Below are positions 43,881 through 52,985 of a stretch of DNA of 64,000 nucleotides, piece by piece. This DNA is from Myxococcales bacterium. Its GTDB lineage: Bacteria; Myxococcota_A; Polyangia; Polyangiales; Polyangiaceae. Under the pieces are notes generated by a model that saw only the letters and a list, made by a program, of their open reading frames with translations, searched no databases and was not told the origin of the DNA. Numbering within the stretch: position 1 is the stretch's first letter; each line of letters starts with the position of its first letter. The position numbers were made by a program, and so were the translations under genes. The stretch is taken from contig JACRDA010000276.1 of the NCBI GenBank assembly GCA_016212965.1, forward strand, positions 1 to 64,000. The letters run 5' to 3'.

Positions 43881-46800
43881 TCACCCCTTGTGGGCGGTCG
43901 CTGCCGCCGAAAGTGACGCGTCGTGGCCCGGTGCGGGTGTGGGTGCCGGCGCGATCCGCTCCGTCACCGTGGCGGCGCGGCGGTGCTCGGCGTGTTTCCG
44001 CGCATCGACGCCGCGCGCCTCGTTCGTCTCGCGCAGCCGCTGGCTCAGCATGCGGATGACCCCTTCGGCGATCTCGGCGTGCTCATGCAGGACTTCGTAG
44101 AACGCTTCGCTGCCGATGCGAAGGACCTCGACCTCCTCGGCGGCGCGGGCAGTGGCGCTGCGCGGGGCCTCGTCGAGCACCGCCATCTCGCCGAAGGCCT
44201 CGCCGGGCCCGAGCGTGGCGAGCTCCTCGCCGCCGTGCGAGATCGCGATCCGGCCGCGCACCAGCACGAAGAGGGCATCGCCCATCTCGCCCTCCACGAA
44301 CACGGGCTCGCCCGCCTGGTAGCGCTCGACCTCGGCGATGCGCGCGAGCGGCGCCAGGTCTTCGCTGCGCAGCTTCGCGAACACCGGGGCGGTGCGTAGG
44401 AGCAGGAGCTTCTCGACGGTGGAGTACATGACGACCTCCGTGATCTCGACGGGCGGTGCCGTCACCGAGGCGGGCCGCACCGGGCCGGCTCGCAGGCGCT
44501 TGCGGAGCGCGACCGCGAGGCGCGCGACGCCCGGGTCCGGGTCGCGACACGCCTGCTCCAGCAACGCGGGCGCGTCCACGGCGGGCAGGGCGCACAGGGC
44601 CCGCAGCCCGGCCTCGCGCACCATGGGGTCCGGGTGCGCGAGGGCGCGGCGCCCCTCCTCGGCACAGAGCGGGTGGCGCTTCTGCGCCAGGGCCTCGAGG
44701 GCGACGAGCGCGACGTAGGGGTTCGGGTGCCGGCACTGCGCGCGCAGGAACTCGGCGGGCTCGGGCGGCTCGGGTAGGCCGAAGTGCCGGGCCTTGTCCG
44801 CGATCGGCAGATCGTCGAAGAAGGGCAGGACGAGACCGCGGAGCGCGGGCTCGAGCGCGGTGTCGAGCACCTCGAGCGCGTTCGGGCGGTGCTCGGGGTC
44901 CTCGATGCGCTCGCGCACGAGGCGCAAGGCCTCCCGATCGCAGCGCAGCTCGAGGATGCGCAGCACGCGCCGTCCGCCGCGCACCCGGCGAAAGTCGACC
45001 GCCTCGTCGAGCAGCTGCGTGCCGAACTCGGGGCGGGCGCGCTCCCAGGCGTGCAGGTTGTGGCAGGTCTCGACGATCTCGCGCTCGAGCCACGTGCGCA
45101 CCGTCGCGAGCGCCTCGACCGGCCGGCGCAGGGTCTCGCGCAAGCGCGACAGGGCGGCGAAGGCGCGCAGGCGCAGGTGCGAATCGGGGCTCGTCGTGGC
45201 GGCCCGGACCGCGGCGTAGCTCGCCTCGCAGGCAATGCCGCGCAGCACGCGCGGCAGCTCGAGCCGGATCCGCCGCGGCGTGTCCTCGCGCACGAGCAGG
45301 CCCGCGAGGGCCGGCACCGCGGCCGGCCCCACGGCGGCGAGCGCCGCGGCCGCCGCCGCCGCGGTGTGGCGCTCCGCGAGGGCCCGCAGGAGCGCGGGCA
45401 CGAGCACCCGATCGGCCACGCTCGACGCGGCGCGCACCGCCTCGAGCCGCACACCCGGGTCGGGGTCCGCGAGCAAGGCCTCGAGCCGGCGCCGCCCCTG
45501 GCGCCCGAGCGCGGCGAGCACGCTCGCGGCGTCCATGCGGTCCGCGCGATCCTCGGAGCGGAACAGCGCGGCGAGCAGCTCTCCGCCCACCATCGCGCCC
45601 TCGAAGCCCCCGTGCGCCAGCACGCCCGAGAGCGCGGCGGCCCGCACGGAGCGCACCGGGTCGGAGAGCAGCGGCACGAGCGCCTCGATGGCCTCGTCGC
45701 CGGTGAGCACCGCGTGGGCCGTCGCCGCGGCCGCGCGCACCTCCGGCACGGCGTCGGCGAGCGCGCGCCGCACGGCCGTCGGCGCCGGTGCCTGCTCCGG
45801 GGCGTCCGCCGGGCCCGGCGCGGCCGGCCCGAGCACGGCGAGCCGTTCGAGGGCGGCCACGCGCACGGCCGGGCTCTGGTGGGCGAGCAGCCGCTCGAGC
45901 GTCGCCCGCGCCGTCGCCGGCGGGATCGAGTCGATCTCGTCGAGCGCCGCGAGCACCAGCCGCGGATCGGGCGCCGAGAGCGCGGCCACGAGGATCTTGT
46001 GGCCGGCGGCGTCCATCACCGCCTCGGCCCCGAGGGCGGCCAGGCCGGCGGCGCTCAGCGTCGCCTCGAGGTTGCCGAGGTAGCGGCGCCGCACGATCGG
46101 GATGATCGCGAACCAGCCGCCCACGAGCGCGAGCGACACGAGGGCGAGCCAGCGCGGGCCGAGCGGCTCGGCGAGCACGAGCAGGAGCGCGCCCCCGACG
46201 CCGTAGGCGAGCGGCTTGACGACCGCGTCGAGGAAGGCCCGGGTGCGCGCCTTCACCGCCCTTGCGAAGGGTACGTACAGCGACTGCAGCGTGGTCTCGT
46301 GGATGGTGTACTGAAAGCCGTTGTCGGCGAACTTCATCGCCGTCGCCACCGGCAGCACCGTGAGCGGCAGGAGCACCAGGCTGGCGACGCCGAACACCGC
46401 CGGCATCACGCTCATCCCCGCGCCGACGCCGAAGTGCCCGAGCCCGCGCGGTGTGACCAGGAGCTGGAACAGGAAGGCGACGACGCCGGTCGCCGCATAG
46501 AAGAAGCCGAAGAAGCGCGCGAGGTCGTCCTCGCGGAAGGTCTCGCGCGCGATGGCCTTGAACTGGTAGTCGCCCACGGTGAGCGCCGCGAAGGCGAGCA
46601 GCAGCATCGCCGAGAGCACCACCACGTAGCGGTCGCGCCAGAGCGGCGCCGTGCGCGGGTGCGCCCGCGGAACCGGCGCAACGCCCCCGAGGCCCACCCG
46701 CGGCTCGCGCCCGAGCCGGCGCGCGACGAGGGCCATGCCGACGAGCAGCGCCGCGAGGACGAGCAGGAGCTGTGCCGTCCCGACCAGGCCCACGATGCCG

Positions 46801-47318
46801 CTCGTGCCGAGGCCCACGACGACCACGCCGAGGACGCGGGCAGCGCCGATGGGACCGTAGAGGCGCCGCTGGCTGCGCGCGTCGTAGAGCTCGTTGGCGA
46901 GGGTCCAGAACTGCGAAATCGCGAGGTTGGCGAACACCTCGCTCCACACGTAGAACGCGGGGTAGATCCAGGCGCTCGCGGCGCGCACCGCGACCCAGGT
47001 CGCGAGGTAGCTCGCGACGCCGACGCCGCACCACACGACGATCGCGCGGTCGCGCGCCAGCCGGTCGGCGAAGCGTGCGTAGAGGACGACCGTGACGGCG
47101 GAGGCCACGCCGTAGAGCACGAACATCCACGGCAGCGCCCCGAGCGCGTACCGGCTCAGGAACAGGGTGTCGCGCACCGTGCGCCCCAGCACGAAGACCG
47201 CCGAGGCGAGGAACAGGTGCAGAAAGCAGAGCGCGCTCTGCCGGCCCTCCCCGGGTCGCACCATGAGCGCCTGGCCGAGCGCCGCCACGGCGCGCGCGGT
47301 CGGGGCGCGCCAGCGCAT
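43881..47318 (-). CDS. NTT/MFS-like transporter fused to HEAT repeats and a cNMP domain
   Basis: A 1145-aa membrane protein. Residues 1-430 form about 12 transmembrane helices resembling ATP/ADP-translocase (NTT) proteins: GRTVRDTLFLSRYALGALPW, YPAFYVWSEVFANLAISQFW, FADNGFQYTIHETTLQSLYV. Residues 460-970 are HEAT-like helical repeats (DPVRSVRAAALSGVLAHGG, HPDPMVREAGLRALCALP). Residues 1000-1110 are a CRP-like cyclic-nucleotide domain with YQAGEPVFVEGEMGDALFVL and LGPGEAFGEMAVLDEAPRSA, including the phosphate-cassette GE and R. A Pro/Ala tail ends it. The operon with pap suggests adenylate exchange. The ATG at 47318 fits the first helix best. Confidence 0.87.
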   Translation of the reverse strand: MRWRAPTARAVAALGQALMVRPGEGRQSALCFLHLFLASAVFVLGRTVRDTLFLSRYALGALPWMFVLYGVASAVTVVLYARFADRLARDRAIVVWCGVGVASYLATWVAVRAASAWIYPAFYVWSEVFANLAISQFWTLANELYDARSQRRLYGPIGAARVLGVVVVGLGTSGIVGLVGTAQLLLVLAALLVGMALVARRLGREPRVGLGGVAPVPRAHPRTAPLWRDRYVVVLSAMLLLAFAALTVGDYQFKAIARETFREDDLARFFGFFYAATGVVAFLFQLLVTPRGLGHFGVGAGMSVMPAVFGVASLVLLPLTVLPVATAMKFADNGFQYTIHETTLQSLYVPFARAVKARTRAFLDAVVKPLAYGVGGALLLVLAEPLGPRWLALVSLALVGGWFAIIPIVRRRYLGNLEATLSAAGLAALGAEAVMDAAGHKILVAALSAPDPRLVLAALDEIDSIPPATARATLERLLAHQSPAVRVAALERLAVLGPAAPGPADAPEQAPAPTAVRRALADAVPEVRAAAATAHAVLTGDEAIEALVPLLSDPVRSVRAAALSGVLAHGGFEGAMVGGELLAALFRSEDRADRMDAASVLAALGRQGRRRLEALLADPDPGVRLEAVRAASSVADRVLVPALLRALAERHTAAAAAAALAAVGPAAVPALAGLLVREDTPRRIRLELPRVLRGIACEASYAAVRAATTSPDSHLRLRAFAALSRLRETLRRPVEALATVRTWLEREIVETCHNLHAWERARPEFGTQLLDEAVDFRRVRGGRRVLRILELRCDREALRLVRERIEDPEHRPNALEVLDTALEPALRGLVLPFFDDLPIADKARHFGLPEPPEPAEFLRAQCRHPNPYVALVALEALAQKRHPLCAEEGRRALAHPDPMVREAGLRALCALPAVDAPALLEQACRDPDPGVARLAVALRKRLRAGPVRPASVTAPPVEITEVVMYSTVEKLLLLRTAPVFAKLRSEDLAPLARIAEVERYQAGEPVFVEGEMGDALFVLVRGRIAISHGGEELATLGPGEAFGEMAVLDEAPRSATARAAEEVEVLRIGSEAFYEVLHEHAEIAEGVIRMLSQRLRETNEARGVDARKHAEHRRAATVTERIAPAPTPAPGHDASLSAAATAHKG

Positions 47319-47436
47319 TCGCCAGGGACCCTCGTTCACGATGCCGGAGCATACGCTCCGCGAAGGTGGGCCGGAACGTCCGCTCGGTGCCGCCACCAAC
47401 TTGGCCCCGCGGCGACGGGCGGGATAGCGCGCCCTC

Positions 47437-48792
47437 ATGCGCAAATGGATCGCGATCTTCGGAGCGGCCGGCATCGTGGCCGCGACGCTTCCCTTCCTGC
47501 GCCACCACGACGGCACCGTGGCCGACCTCCTGGCCAAGGCGAAGCTCCTGTCCCGGGACGACGCCGAGGGCGGCAAGCGCGGCGGCAACGTGGACCCGCC
47601 GGCACTGACCGACGTCGACCTCGCGAGCATCGACGATCGCCGCGACGTCGCCGTGGCGCCCGCGCACGGGCGGCGCAACGCCGAGCTCACCCTCGTGGCC
47701 GACTACCAGCGCGCGGCGGTGAGCTACCTCCGCAACAACGGCCTCTACGAGGGCTCGATCGTCATGAGCGACGTGAAGACCGGGCGCATCATGGCGTGGG
47801 CCAACTACAACCAGGGCCGGCCCCGCGACGTCGCGAGCGAGGCGACCGCGCCGAGCGCCAGCGTGTTCAAGATCATCACCGGCACGGCGCTCGTCGAGGC
47901 CGGCGTGCCGCTCAACGAGAAGTTCTGCTACGCCGGCGGCGAGCACCGCGTGACGCTGCGCGACCTCGAGCCGGACGAGAAGCGCGACAAGTACTGCGCC
48001 ACCCTGCCGATGGCGCTCGGCCGCAGCCTGAACACGATCTTCGCGCGCCAGGCGCGCGCCCACCTCGACGGCGAGAAGCTCCTCGGGGCGGCGCAGCGCT
48101 ACGGCTACAACCTCGACATCCCCTTCGACGTGCCGGTCAAGAAGAGCACCCTCGAGATCCCCGAGGAGGAGCTCGAGTTCGCGCGCACGGCGGCGGGCTT
48201 CTGGCACTCGACCCTCTCGCCCTTCCAGGGCAACAACATCGTGCTGACGCTCGCCAACGGGGGCGAGATGATCCGCTCGACCATCGTAGCGCGCGTGCTC
48301 GACGAGGACGGCGAAGAGATCTACGCCGCGCCCGAGGGGCGGCAGGTGTTCAAGCGCGTGCTCGACCCGCGCACGGCGGCGGCCGTCACGCGCATGATGG
48401 AGCAGACGGTGCGCAACGGCTCGGGCTTCAAGGCCTTCCACGATCGCGCCGGGCGGCCCTATCTGCCGGACATCGAGGTGGCGGGCAAGACGGGCACCCT
48501 CGCCAAGGCCGACCCCTCGTCGCTCTACACCTGGTTCGTGGCCTTCGCGCCGAGCCGCGCCCCCGAGGTCGCGCTCTCGGTCCTCGTCGTGAACCGCGGC
48601 AAGTGGCAGGTGAAGGCCGCCGAGCTCGCGAGCCGCATGCTGCGCATCTACTTCGCCAACAAGGGCGCGCCCGGCGTCACCTACCCTCCCGGCTACCAGG
48701 GCACCCGGCGCCCGACGACGCCGGCCCCGGCGGCGGTCGCGGCGCAGGCGGCTCCGACCGCGCAGCCGCCCGACTCGGACGACGGCGGGTAG
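47437..48792 (+). CDS. Penicillin-binding transpeptidase-type protein
   Basis: A 451-aa periplasmic serine transpeptidase/beta-lactamase-fold protein. A membrane anchor (WIAIFGAAGIVAATLPFL) starts it. Active-site motifs are S142-V-F-K145, S197-L-N199 and K351-T-G-T354, all intact. There is no glycosyltransferase or dimerisation domain, so it is a small class-B-like or transpeptidase-only protein. The C-terminal 35 residues are Ala/Pro/Thr-rich. It is divergent from the transporter gene (118 bases between) and converges on the NtrC-like gene, 7 bases away. Confidence 0.9.
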   Translation: MRKWIAIFGAAGIVAATLPFLRHHDGTVADLLAKAKLLSRDDAEGGKRGGNVDPPALTDVDLASIDDRRDVAVAPAHGRRNAELTLVADYQRAAVSYLRNNGLYEGSIVMSDVKTGRIMAWANYNQGRPRDVASEATAPSASVFKIITGTALVEAGVPLNEKFCYAGGEHRVTLRDLEPDEKRDKYCATLPMALGRSLNTIFARQARAHLDGEKLLGAAQRYGYNLDIPFDVPVKKSTLEIPEEELEFARTAAGFWHSTLSPFQGNNIVLTLANGGEMIRSTIVARVLDEDGEEIYAAPEGRQVFKRVLDPRTAAAVTRMMEQTVRNGSGFKAFHDRAGRPYLPDIEVAGKTGTLAKADPSSLYTWFVAFAPSRAPEVALSVLVVNRGKWQVKAAELASRMLRIYFANKGAPGVTYPPGYQGTRRPTTPAPAAVAAQAAPTAQPPDSDDGG

Positions 48793-48799
48793 CTCTAGG

Positions 48800-50188
48800 T
48801 CACCCCTCGTCGTCGTCGGGCTTGCTCGCGCCGCGCAGGCCGAGCGCGCGCGCCTTCTTGTAGAGGTGGCTGCGCTCGAGGTCGAGTGCGCGGGCCGTCG
48901 CCGTCATCTGACCCTCGTGGTGGCGCAGGGCCTCGTCGAGGATGCGCCGCTCGCACTCCTCGACGAGCACGCGGAACGGCACGCCCGGGCGGTACAAGGA
49001 GCCGCTCGGCCCCGCGGCGCCGAGCCCACCGAGGCACGCGGCGACGTCCTGCCGGTCGATGCGCTCGTCGGGGGTCAAGATGACGAGCCGCTCGATGAGG
49101 TTGCGCAGCTCGCGCACGTTGCCGGGAAAGCTGTAGGCGGTGAGGGCCTCGACGGCCTCGTCCGCGAGGGTCATGCCGCGCCGGTCGTTGGCGCTGACGG
49201 CCAGGGCCAGAAAATGCCGCGCCAGGAGCGGGATGTCCTCGCGCCGTGCCCGGAGCGGCGGCAAAAAGAGCGGCAGCACGTTGAGCCGGTCGTAGAGGTC
49301 GGCCCGGAACTCGCCCTTGCGGCACGCCTCCTCGAGGTCCCGATTGGTCGCTGCCACCACGCGCACGTCGACCGGCAGGGTCTCCGTCCCGCCGACGCGC
49401 TCGATCTCGCGCTCCTGCAGCACGCGCAGGAGCTTCGCCTGCATCGCGAGCGGCATGTCGCCGACCTCGTCGAGGAACAGCGTCCCGCCGCTGGCGCGCT
49501 CGAACTTCCCGCGGCGCTGCTTGGTGGCGCCGGTGAACGCCCCGGCCTCGTGGCCGAAGAGCTCGCTCTCGATGAGCTCGCCGGGCACGGCCGCGCAGTT
49601 CACCTTCTCGAGCGGGCCTGCGGCGCGCGAGGAGGCCTCGTGGACGGCGCGCGCCACGAGCTCCTTGCCGGTGCCGCGCTCGCCGCGCAGGATGACCGTC
49701 GCCTGGCTGCGCGCGGCGCGGGCGATCTGCTGCTGCAGGGCGAGCATGACCGGGCTTCGGCCCACGAGCTCGCCGATGATGCCCGCGCGCGAGCGCAGCT
49801 CCTTGGCCTCGGCCTCGGCGCGCACGAGGCGCAGCGTGTTCTCGATGACGAGCAGCAGCCGATCGGTGGACACCGGCTTCTCGAGAAAATCGATGGCCCC
49901 GAGGCGCGTGGCGCGGACGGCGAGGTCGATCGTCGCCTCGCCGCTCATCATCACGACGGGCAGCTCGTTGCCCGCGGCCCGCAGCCGCTCGAGCAGGGCG
50001 ACCCCGTTGCCGTCCGGCAGCGCCACGTCGAAGAGCGCGAGGTCGTAGGCGCCGACCGCGAGCTTCTTCTGGGCGACGGCGAAGCCCCCCGCGACGTCCA
50101 CGCCGTAGCCCTCGAGCGTCAGCGCCTTGCGGAGCGTGGAGAGGATCGCCGTCTCGTCGTCGACGATGAGGAGGTGGCCGCGCGACAT
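48800..50188 (-). CDS. NtrC-type sigma54-dependent response regulator
   Basis: A 462-aa regulator. The receiver domain (1-120) has D10-D11-E12 and phospho-acceptor D54 (LALFDVALPDG). The AAA+ domain (about 140-370) has Walker A GERGTGKE, the sigma54 contact loop GAFTGATKQRRG (GAFTGA intact), Walker B GGTLFLDEVGDM and NRDLEEA. A Fis-type helix-turn-helix ends it (HEGQMTATARALDLERSHLY). The ATG at 50188 starts MSRGHLLIVDDE. It needs sigma54 to open promoters. No histidine kinase is adjacent, so the partner is elsewhere. Such regulators are abundant in myxobacteria. Confidence 0.92.
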   Translation of the reverse strand: MSRGHLLIVDDETAILSTLRKALTLEGYGVDVAGGFAVAQKKLAVGAYDLALFDVALPDGNGVALLERLRAAGNELPVVMMSGEATIDLAVRATRLGAIDFLEKPVSTDRLLLVIENTLRLVRAEAEAKELRSRAGIIGELVGRSPVMLALQQQIARAARSQATVILRGERGTGKELVARAVHEASSRAAGPLEKVNCAAVPGELIESELFGHEAGAFTGATKQRRGKFERASGGTLFLDEVGDMPLAMQAKLLRVLQEREIERVGGTETLPVDVRVVAATNRDLEEACRKGEFRADLYDRLNVLPLFLPPLRARREDIPLLARHFLALAVSANDRRGMTLADEAVEALTAYSFPGNVRELRNLIERLVILTPDERIDRQDVAACLGGLGAAGPSGSLYRPGVPFRVLVEECERRILDEALRHHEGQMTATARALDLERSHLYKKARALGLRGASKPDDDEG

Positions 50189-50344
50189 GTGGGCCCCAAC
50201 GCTAGCACCTCGCGACGCGACCGGCGCCACGCTGCCGGAAGTGCCGGAAGCGCGGGAAGCGCCGGACGTGTAAGCAGAAGCGCGTGCGGCACCGATGCCA
50301 CGTTCGTGGTTCCCGCGCCGACCGGCCTGACGTAGAGTGAGCCC

Positions 50345-52582
50345 ATGTGTCCTCTACAGCCGCCGACGGAGCCGGGGCTGTTTCGTGAGGAGCCGTTCGC
50401 CCACTTCCTGGTGCGCGCCCTCGACGCCCGCGTCGGAGGTGCGCTCGTGGTCGAGCCGCCCGGCGGACCGAGCTGCGTCGTGCAGCTGAAACGCGGCATC
50501 CCGCGCCGCGTGCGCTCCTCGGACAACTTCGCGCTGTTCGGCGAAGTCCTCGTGAACGCAGGGGTCGTGACCTCCACCGAGATCGAGCGCGCCCTGTGCG
50601 ATCCGGGGCTCGTCGGCGAGGCGCTCGTCGCGCTCGGCCACATCGACGAGCGCACGCTCGAGTGGGCGCTCGCGCGTCAGCTCATCCTGCGCATGGCGCG
50701 GATCTTCGGCTTCCCGCCTGCGACCACCTTCGTCTTCCGGGAGGGCGTCGACGCCTTCGCCGACACGCCCGGCCGGGCGCCGCGCGTCGACCCGCTGCAG
50801 ATCCTCTGGGTCGGGCTGCGCACCCACGCCGAGGCCTCCACGCGCATGCACGGGACGCTCGCGCGCATCGGCCGTGCACCGTTCACCATCCGCGGCGACG
50901 CGGACGTGCGGCGCTTCGGGTTCTCGGGCGATGCGCTGCAGCTCGTGGAGGTGATCCAGCGCGGGCGCGTGACCCTGCAGGAGCTCGTGGCGGCGCGGCT
51001 CACACCCGAGCCGCTCTGTCGGGCGCTCGTGTACGCGCTGTCCCTCAGTCGCTACCTCGACGTGGCGCCCGTCGCCGAGATCCTCGACGAGGAATCGACG
51101 GACGACACCCTCGATCCCGGCCACCCCGCCCCGCCGCCCGAGGCGGCCGCTCGCGAGGCGCGTCCCGTGCGGACCCGGAGCGCCACGCCGCTCGACCTGG
51201 CGCCGCAGTCGCCGGCGGCGCGGGGCGAGCGCGCCGTCTACCCGACCGAGTCGCCCTGGCAGGCGGAGCGGCGCGGGCCCCCGAACGACCCCCCGGCCCG
51301 TCGCCCGCCCGAGAGGCCTTCGCAGTCCGGCGAGCCGCACGCTCGCACTTCGGAGCGGTACTCACAGACGGGTGAGCGGGCCGTGCGGCCCTCGGAGCGG
51401 CCCTCGGGGCAGGCAGCGCCGGACGAGCGCCCGGCGCGCTCGTCGGAGCGCCCCGGCCCGACGGGCGAGCGCTCCGTGCGCCCGTCCGAGCGCCCGTCCC
51501 AGGCCGGAGAGGTGCCGTCGGGCCCGCACGAGCGGCCCTCCCAGTCGGGTGACGTCCCGCGCGACACGCGCCCGAGCGAGGAGCGCATCGTCCGGCCTTC
51601 GGACCGCGCCTCGCAGTCGGATGCCCCGGCGCCACCGTCCTCGGACCGCGCGGCGCGGCTCGTCGGCGAGGGCGCCGGCGAGCCGTCGACCGACGGAGCG
51701 GCCCCGACGCCGAAGCGGCAGGTCGCCAAGATCAAGCTGCGCCGCATGGCGGTGCGGCGCGTGCCGCCGGCGCCCTCGGCGGGTGGCGGCCCGGGCGCTC
51801 GTCCGGTCCTTCCGCCCCCGGACTTCGATGAGGTGACGACGCGCATCGCGCAGCTCGAGGACGAGGGCCCCTTCGATCTGCTCGATCTCGACGCGGACGC
51901 GCTCGCGGGTTGCAGCGAGACCGAGGTGGCCGATCTCCTGCTCGCCGCCTACGAGGAGTGCTCGCGGCGCTGGGATCCGCGGCACTACCCCGAGGACCTC
52001 GCCGAGATGCGCGTGGCGGTGTCGCGCGTGCACCGCGCGATGCGCGACGCCTTCCTCGAGCTGAGCGACCCGACGCGCCGCGCCGAGGCGATGGCGCGCC
52101 TGGCGCCGCCTTCTTCCGGCGGCGAGGCCGAGGACGAAGTGTCGAGCTCCCGGCCGCGTCCGATCCTGGGCGACGGGGACGGCGGGGAGCACCCGAGCGC
52201 GCCGCCGGCCCTGTACGCGCGCGCGCTCGCGGTGTTCCAGTCGGGCCGCTTCGCCGACGCCCTGCGCCTGTGCGAGCAGGCCTGCACGGGCGACCCCGAG
52301 AACCCCGACTACGCCGCCATGGCCGCGTGGCTCCGCGCCCACCAGCCCGACGCCGACCTGGCGGTGGTGGCCCTCGACCTCGACGACGTGCTCCACGCCT
52401 ACGAAGATCACGTGCCGGCGCGCTACTACCGCGCCCTCGTCCGCGACCGCCTCGGCGAGCGCGGCGAGGCGCGGCACGACCTCGAGCGCATCCTGCTGCT
52501 CGAGCCGAACCACGCCGACGCCAAGCGCAAGCTCGCCGAGTGGCGCGACCTCGGCTCGACCAACCCGTCGCGGCGGCGCTAG
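50345..52582 (+). CDS. DUF4388 / J-like / TPR protein with Ser-Arg-Pro repeats
   Basis: A 745-aa cytoplasmic protein. The N-terminal DUF4388-type domain (about 10-130) reads GALVVEPPGGPSCVVQLKRG, FGEVLVNAGVVTSTEIERAL and LIEWALARQLI-like helices. A low-complexity part (about 300-450) repeats RPSERPSQ-GE-like units of about 16 residues with drift. A J-domain-like helical segment (about 500-590; LLDLDADALAGCSETEVADL) follows, then TPR-like repeats (ALAVFQSGRFADALRLCEQA, ARYYRALVRDRLGERGEARH). In myxobacteria such combinations are linked with motility and regulatory scaffolds. The gene is divergent from the NtrC-like regulator. Confidence 0.82.
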   Translation: MCPLQPPTEPGLFREEPFAHFLVRALDARVGGALVVEPPGGPSCVVQLKRGIPRRVRSSDNFALFGEVLVNAGVVTSTEIERALCDPGLVGEALVALGHIDERTLEWALARQLILRMARIFGFPPATTFVFREGVDAFADTPGRAPRVDPLQILWVGLRTHAEASTRMHGTLARIGRAPFTIRGDADVRRFGFSGDALQLVEVIQRGRVTLQELVAARLTPEPLCRALVYALSLSRYLDVAPVAEILDEESTDDTLDPGHPAPPPEAAAREARPVRTRSATPLDLAPQSPAARGERAVYPTESPWQAERRGPPNDPPARRPPERPSQSGEPHARTSERYSQTGERAVRPSERPSGQAAPDERPARSSERPGPTGERSVRPSERPSQAGEVPSGPHERPSQSGDVPRDTRPSEERIVRPSDRASQSDAPAPPSSDRAARLVGEGAGEPSTDGAAPTPKRQVAKIKLRRMAVRRVPPAPSAGGGPGARPVLPPPDFDEVTTRIAQLEDEGPFDLLDLDADALAGCSETEVADLLLAAYEECSRRWDPRHYPEDLAEMRVAVSRVHRAMRDAFLELSDPTRRAEAMARLAPPSSGGEAEDEVSSSRPRPILGDGDGGEHPSAPPALYARALAVFQSGRFADALRLCEQACTGDPENPDYAAMAAWLRAHQPDADLAVVALDLDDVLHAYEDHVPARYYRALVRDRLGERGEARHDLERILLLEPNHADAKRKLAEWRDLGSTNPSRRR

Positions 52583-52657
52583 TACCCGCGCCGACCGCGC
52601 GCCTTTCGTGGCACGGCACTCGTACCCGCGCCGACCGCGCGCCTGGCGTGGCACGGA
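52582..52657. repeat. 36-base direct repeat with 40-base period
   Basis: Two copies, 52582-52617 and 52622-52657, both begin gtacccgcgccgaccgcgcg and end gtggcacgg. They differ by two bases (ttcg versus ggcg). They fill the gap between the DUF4388 gene and the next. No dyad symmetry stands out, so they are neither a terminator nor a clear operator. Confidence 0.8.
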
Positions 52658-52681
52658 CCCGCTCGGTATACTCCGCCGCCC

Positions 52682-52969
52682 ATGCCGGACCACCCCACGC
52701 CCGAGCGCGGCGCGCCGCACGCCCTGCGGCGCTGGGGGTACTTCGTGGCGCTCTCGGTCGGCTCGGCGGCGCTCGCTCTCGGGCTCTACGCCGTCGTGCT
52801 CCGCACCGACGCCCTCGACCCGGCGCTCGCGGTCCTCTACCGGTGGCTCCGCGATCACCCGTTCGTGACGGGCCTCATGGCCTTCTCGCCGCTCTTCGCG
52901 GTGATGCTGGTCGGCTGGGGCTACGCACAGCGCGCCCGGCGCCGCCGCAAGCAGCTGGCAGACTCCTGA
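52682..52969 (+). CDS. Small two-TM membrane protein
   Basis: A 95-aa protein with two hydrophobic helices (YFVALSVGSAALALGLYAVV and FVTGLMAFSPLFAVMLVGWG). It has a basic C-terminus (AQRARRRRKQLADS) that should stay in the cytoplasm. ATG at 52682. No known domain. The parvulin gene follows after 16 bases, so they are probably cotranscribed. Confidence 0.72.
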   Translation: MPDHPTPERGAPHALRRWGYFVALSVGSAALALGLYAVVLRTDALDPALAVLYRWLRDHPFVTGLMAFSPLFAVMLVGWGYAQRARRRRKQLADS

Positions 52970-52985
52970 GGCTCGAGCACGCAAG

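Noticed and set aside
48640-48660. A third MLRIY-coding stretch inside the transpeptidase gene
   Set aside because: It is in frame within a conserved C-terminal part of the transpeptidase (SRMLRIYFAN) and not at a junction, so the match is coincidence.
44784-48863. A 1359-codon plus-strand frame across the transporter-fusion and transpeptidase region
   Set aside because: It is antisense to the transporter/HEAT/cNMP gene and out of frame with the transpeptidase. It is rich in Arg, His, Gly and Glu with no domain, as expected from the complement of strongly G/C-ending codons.
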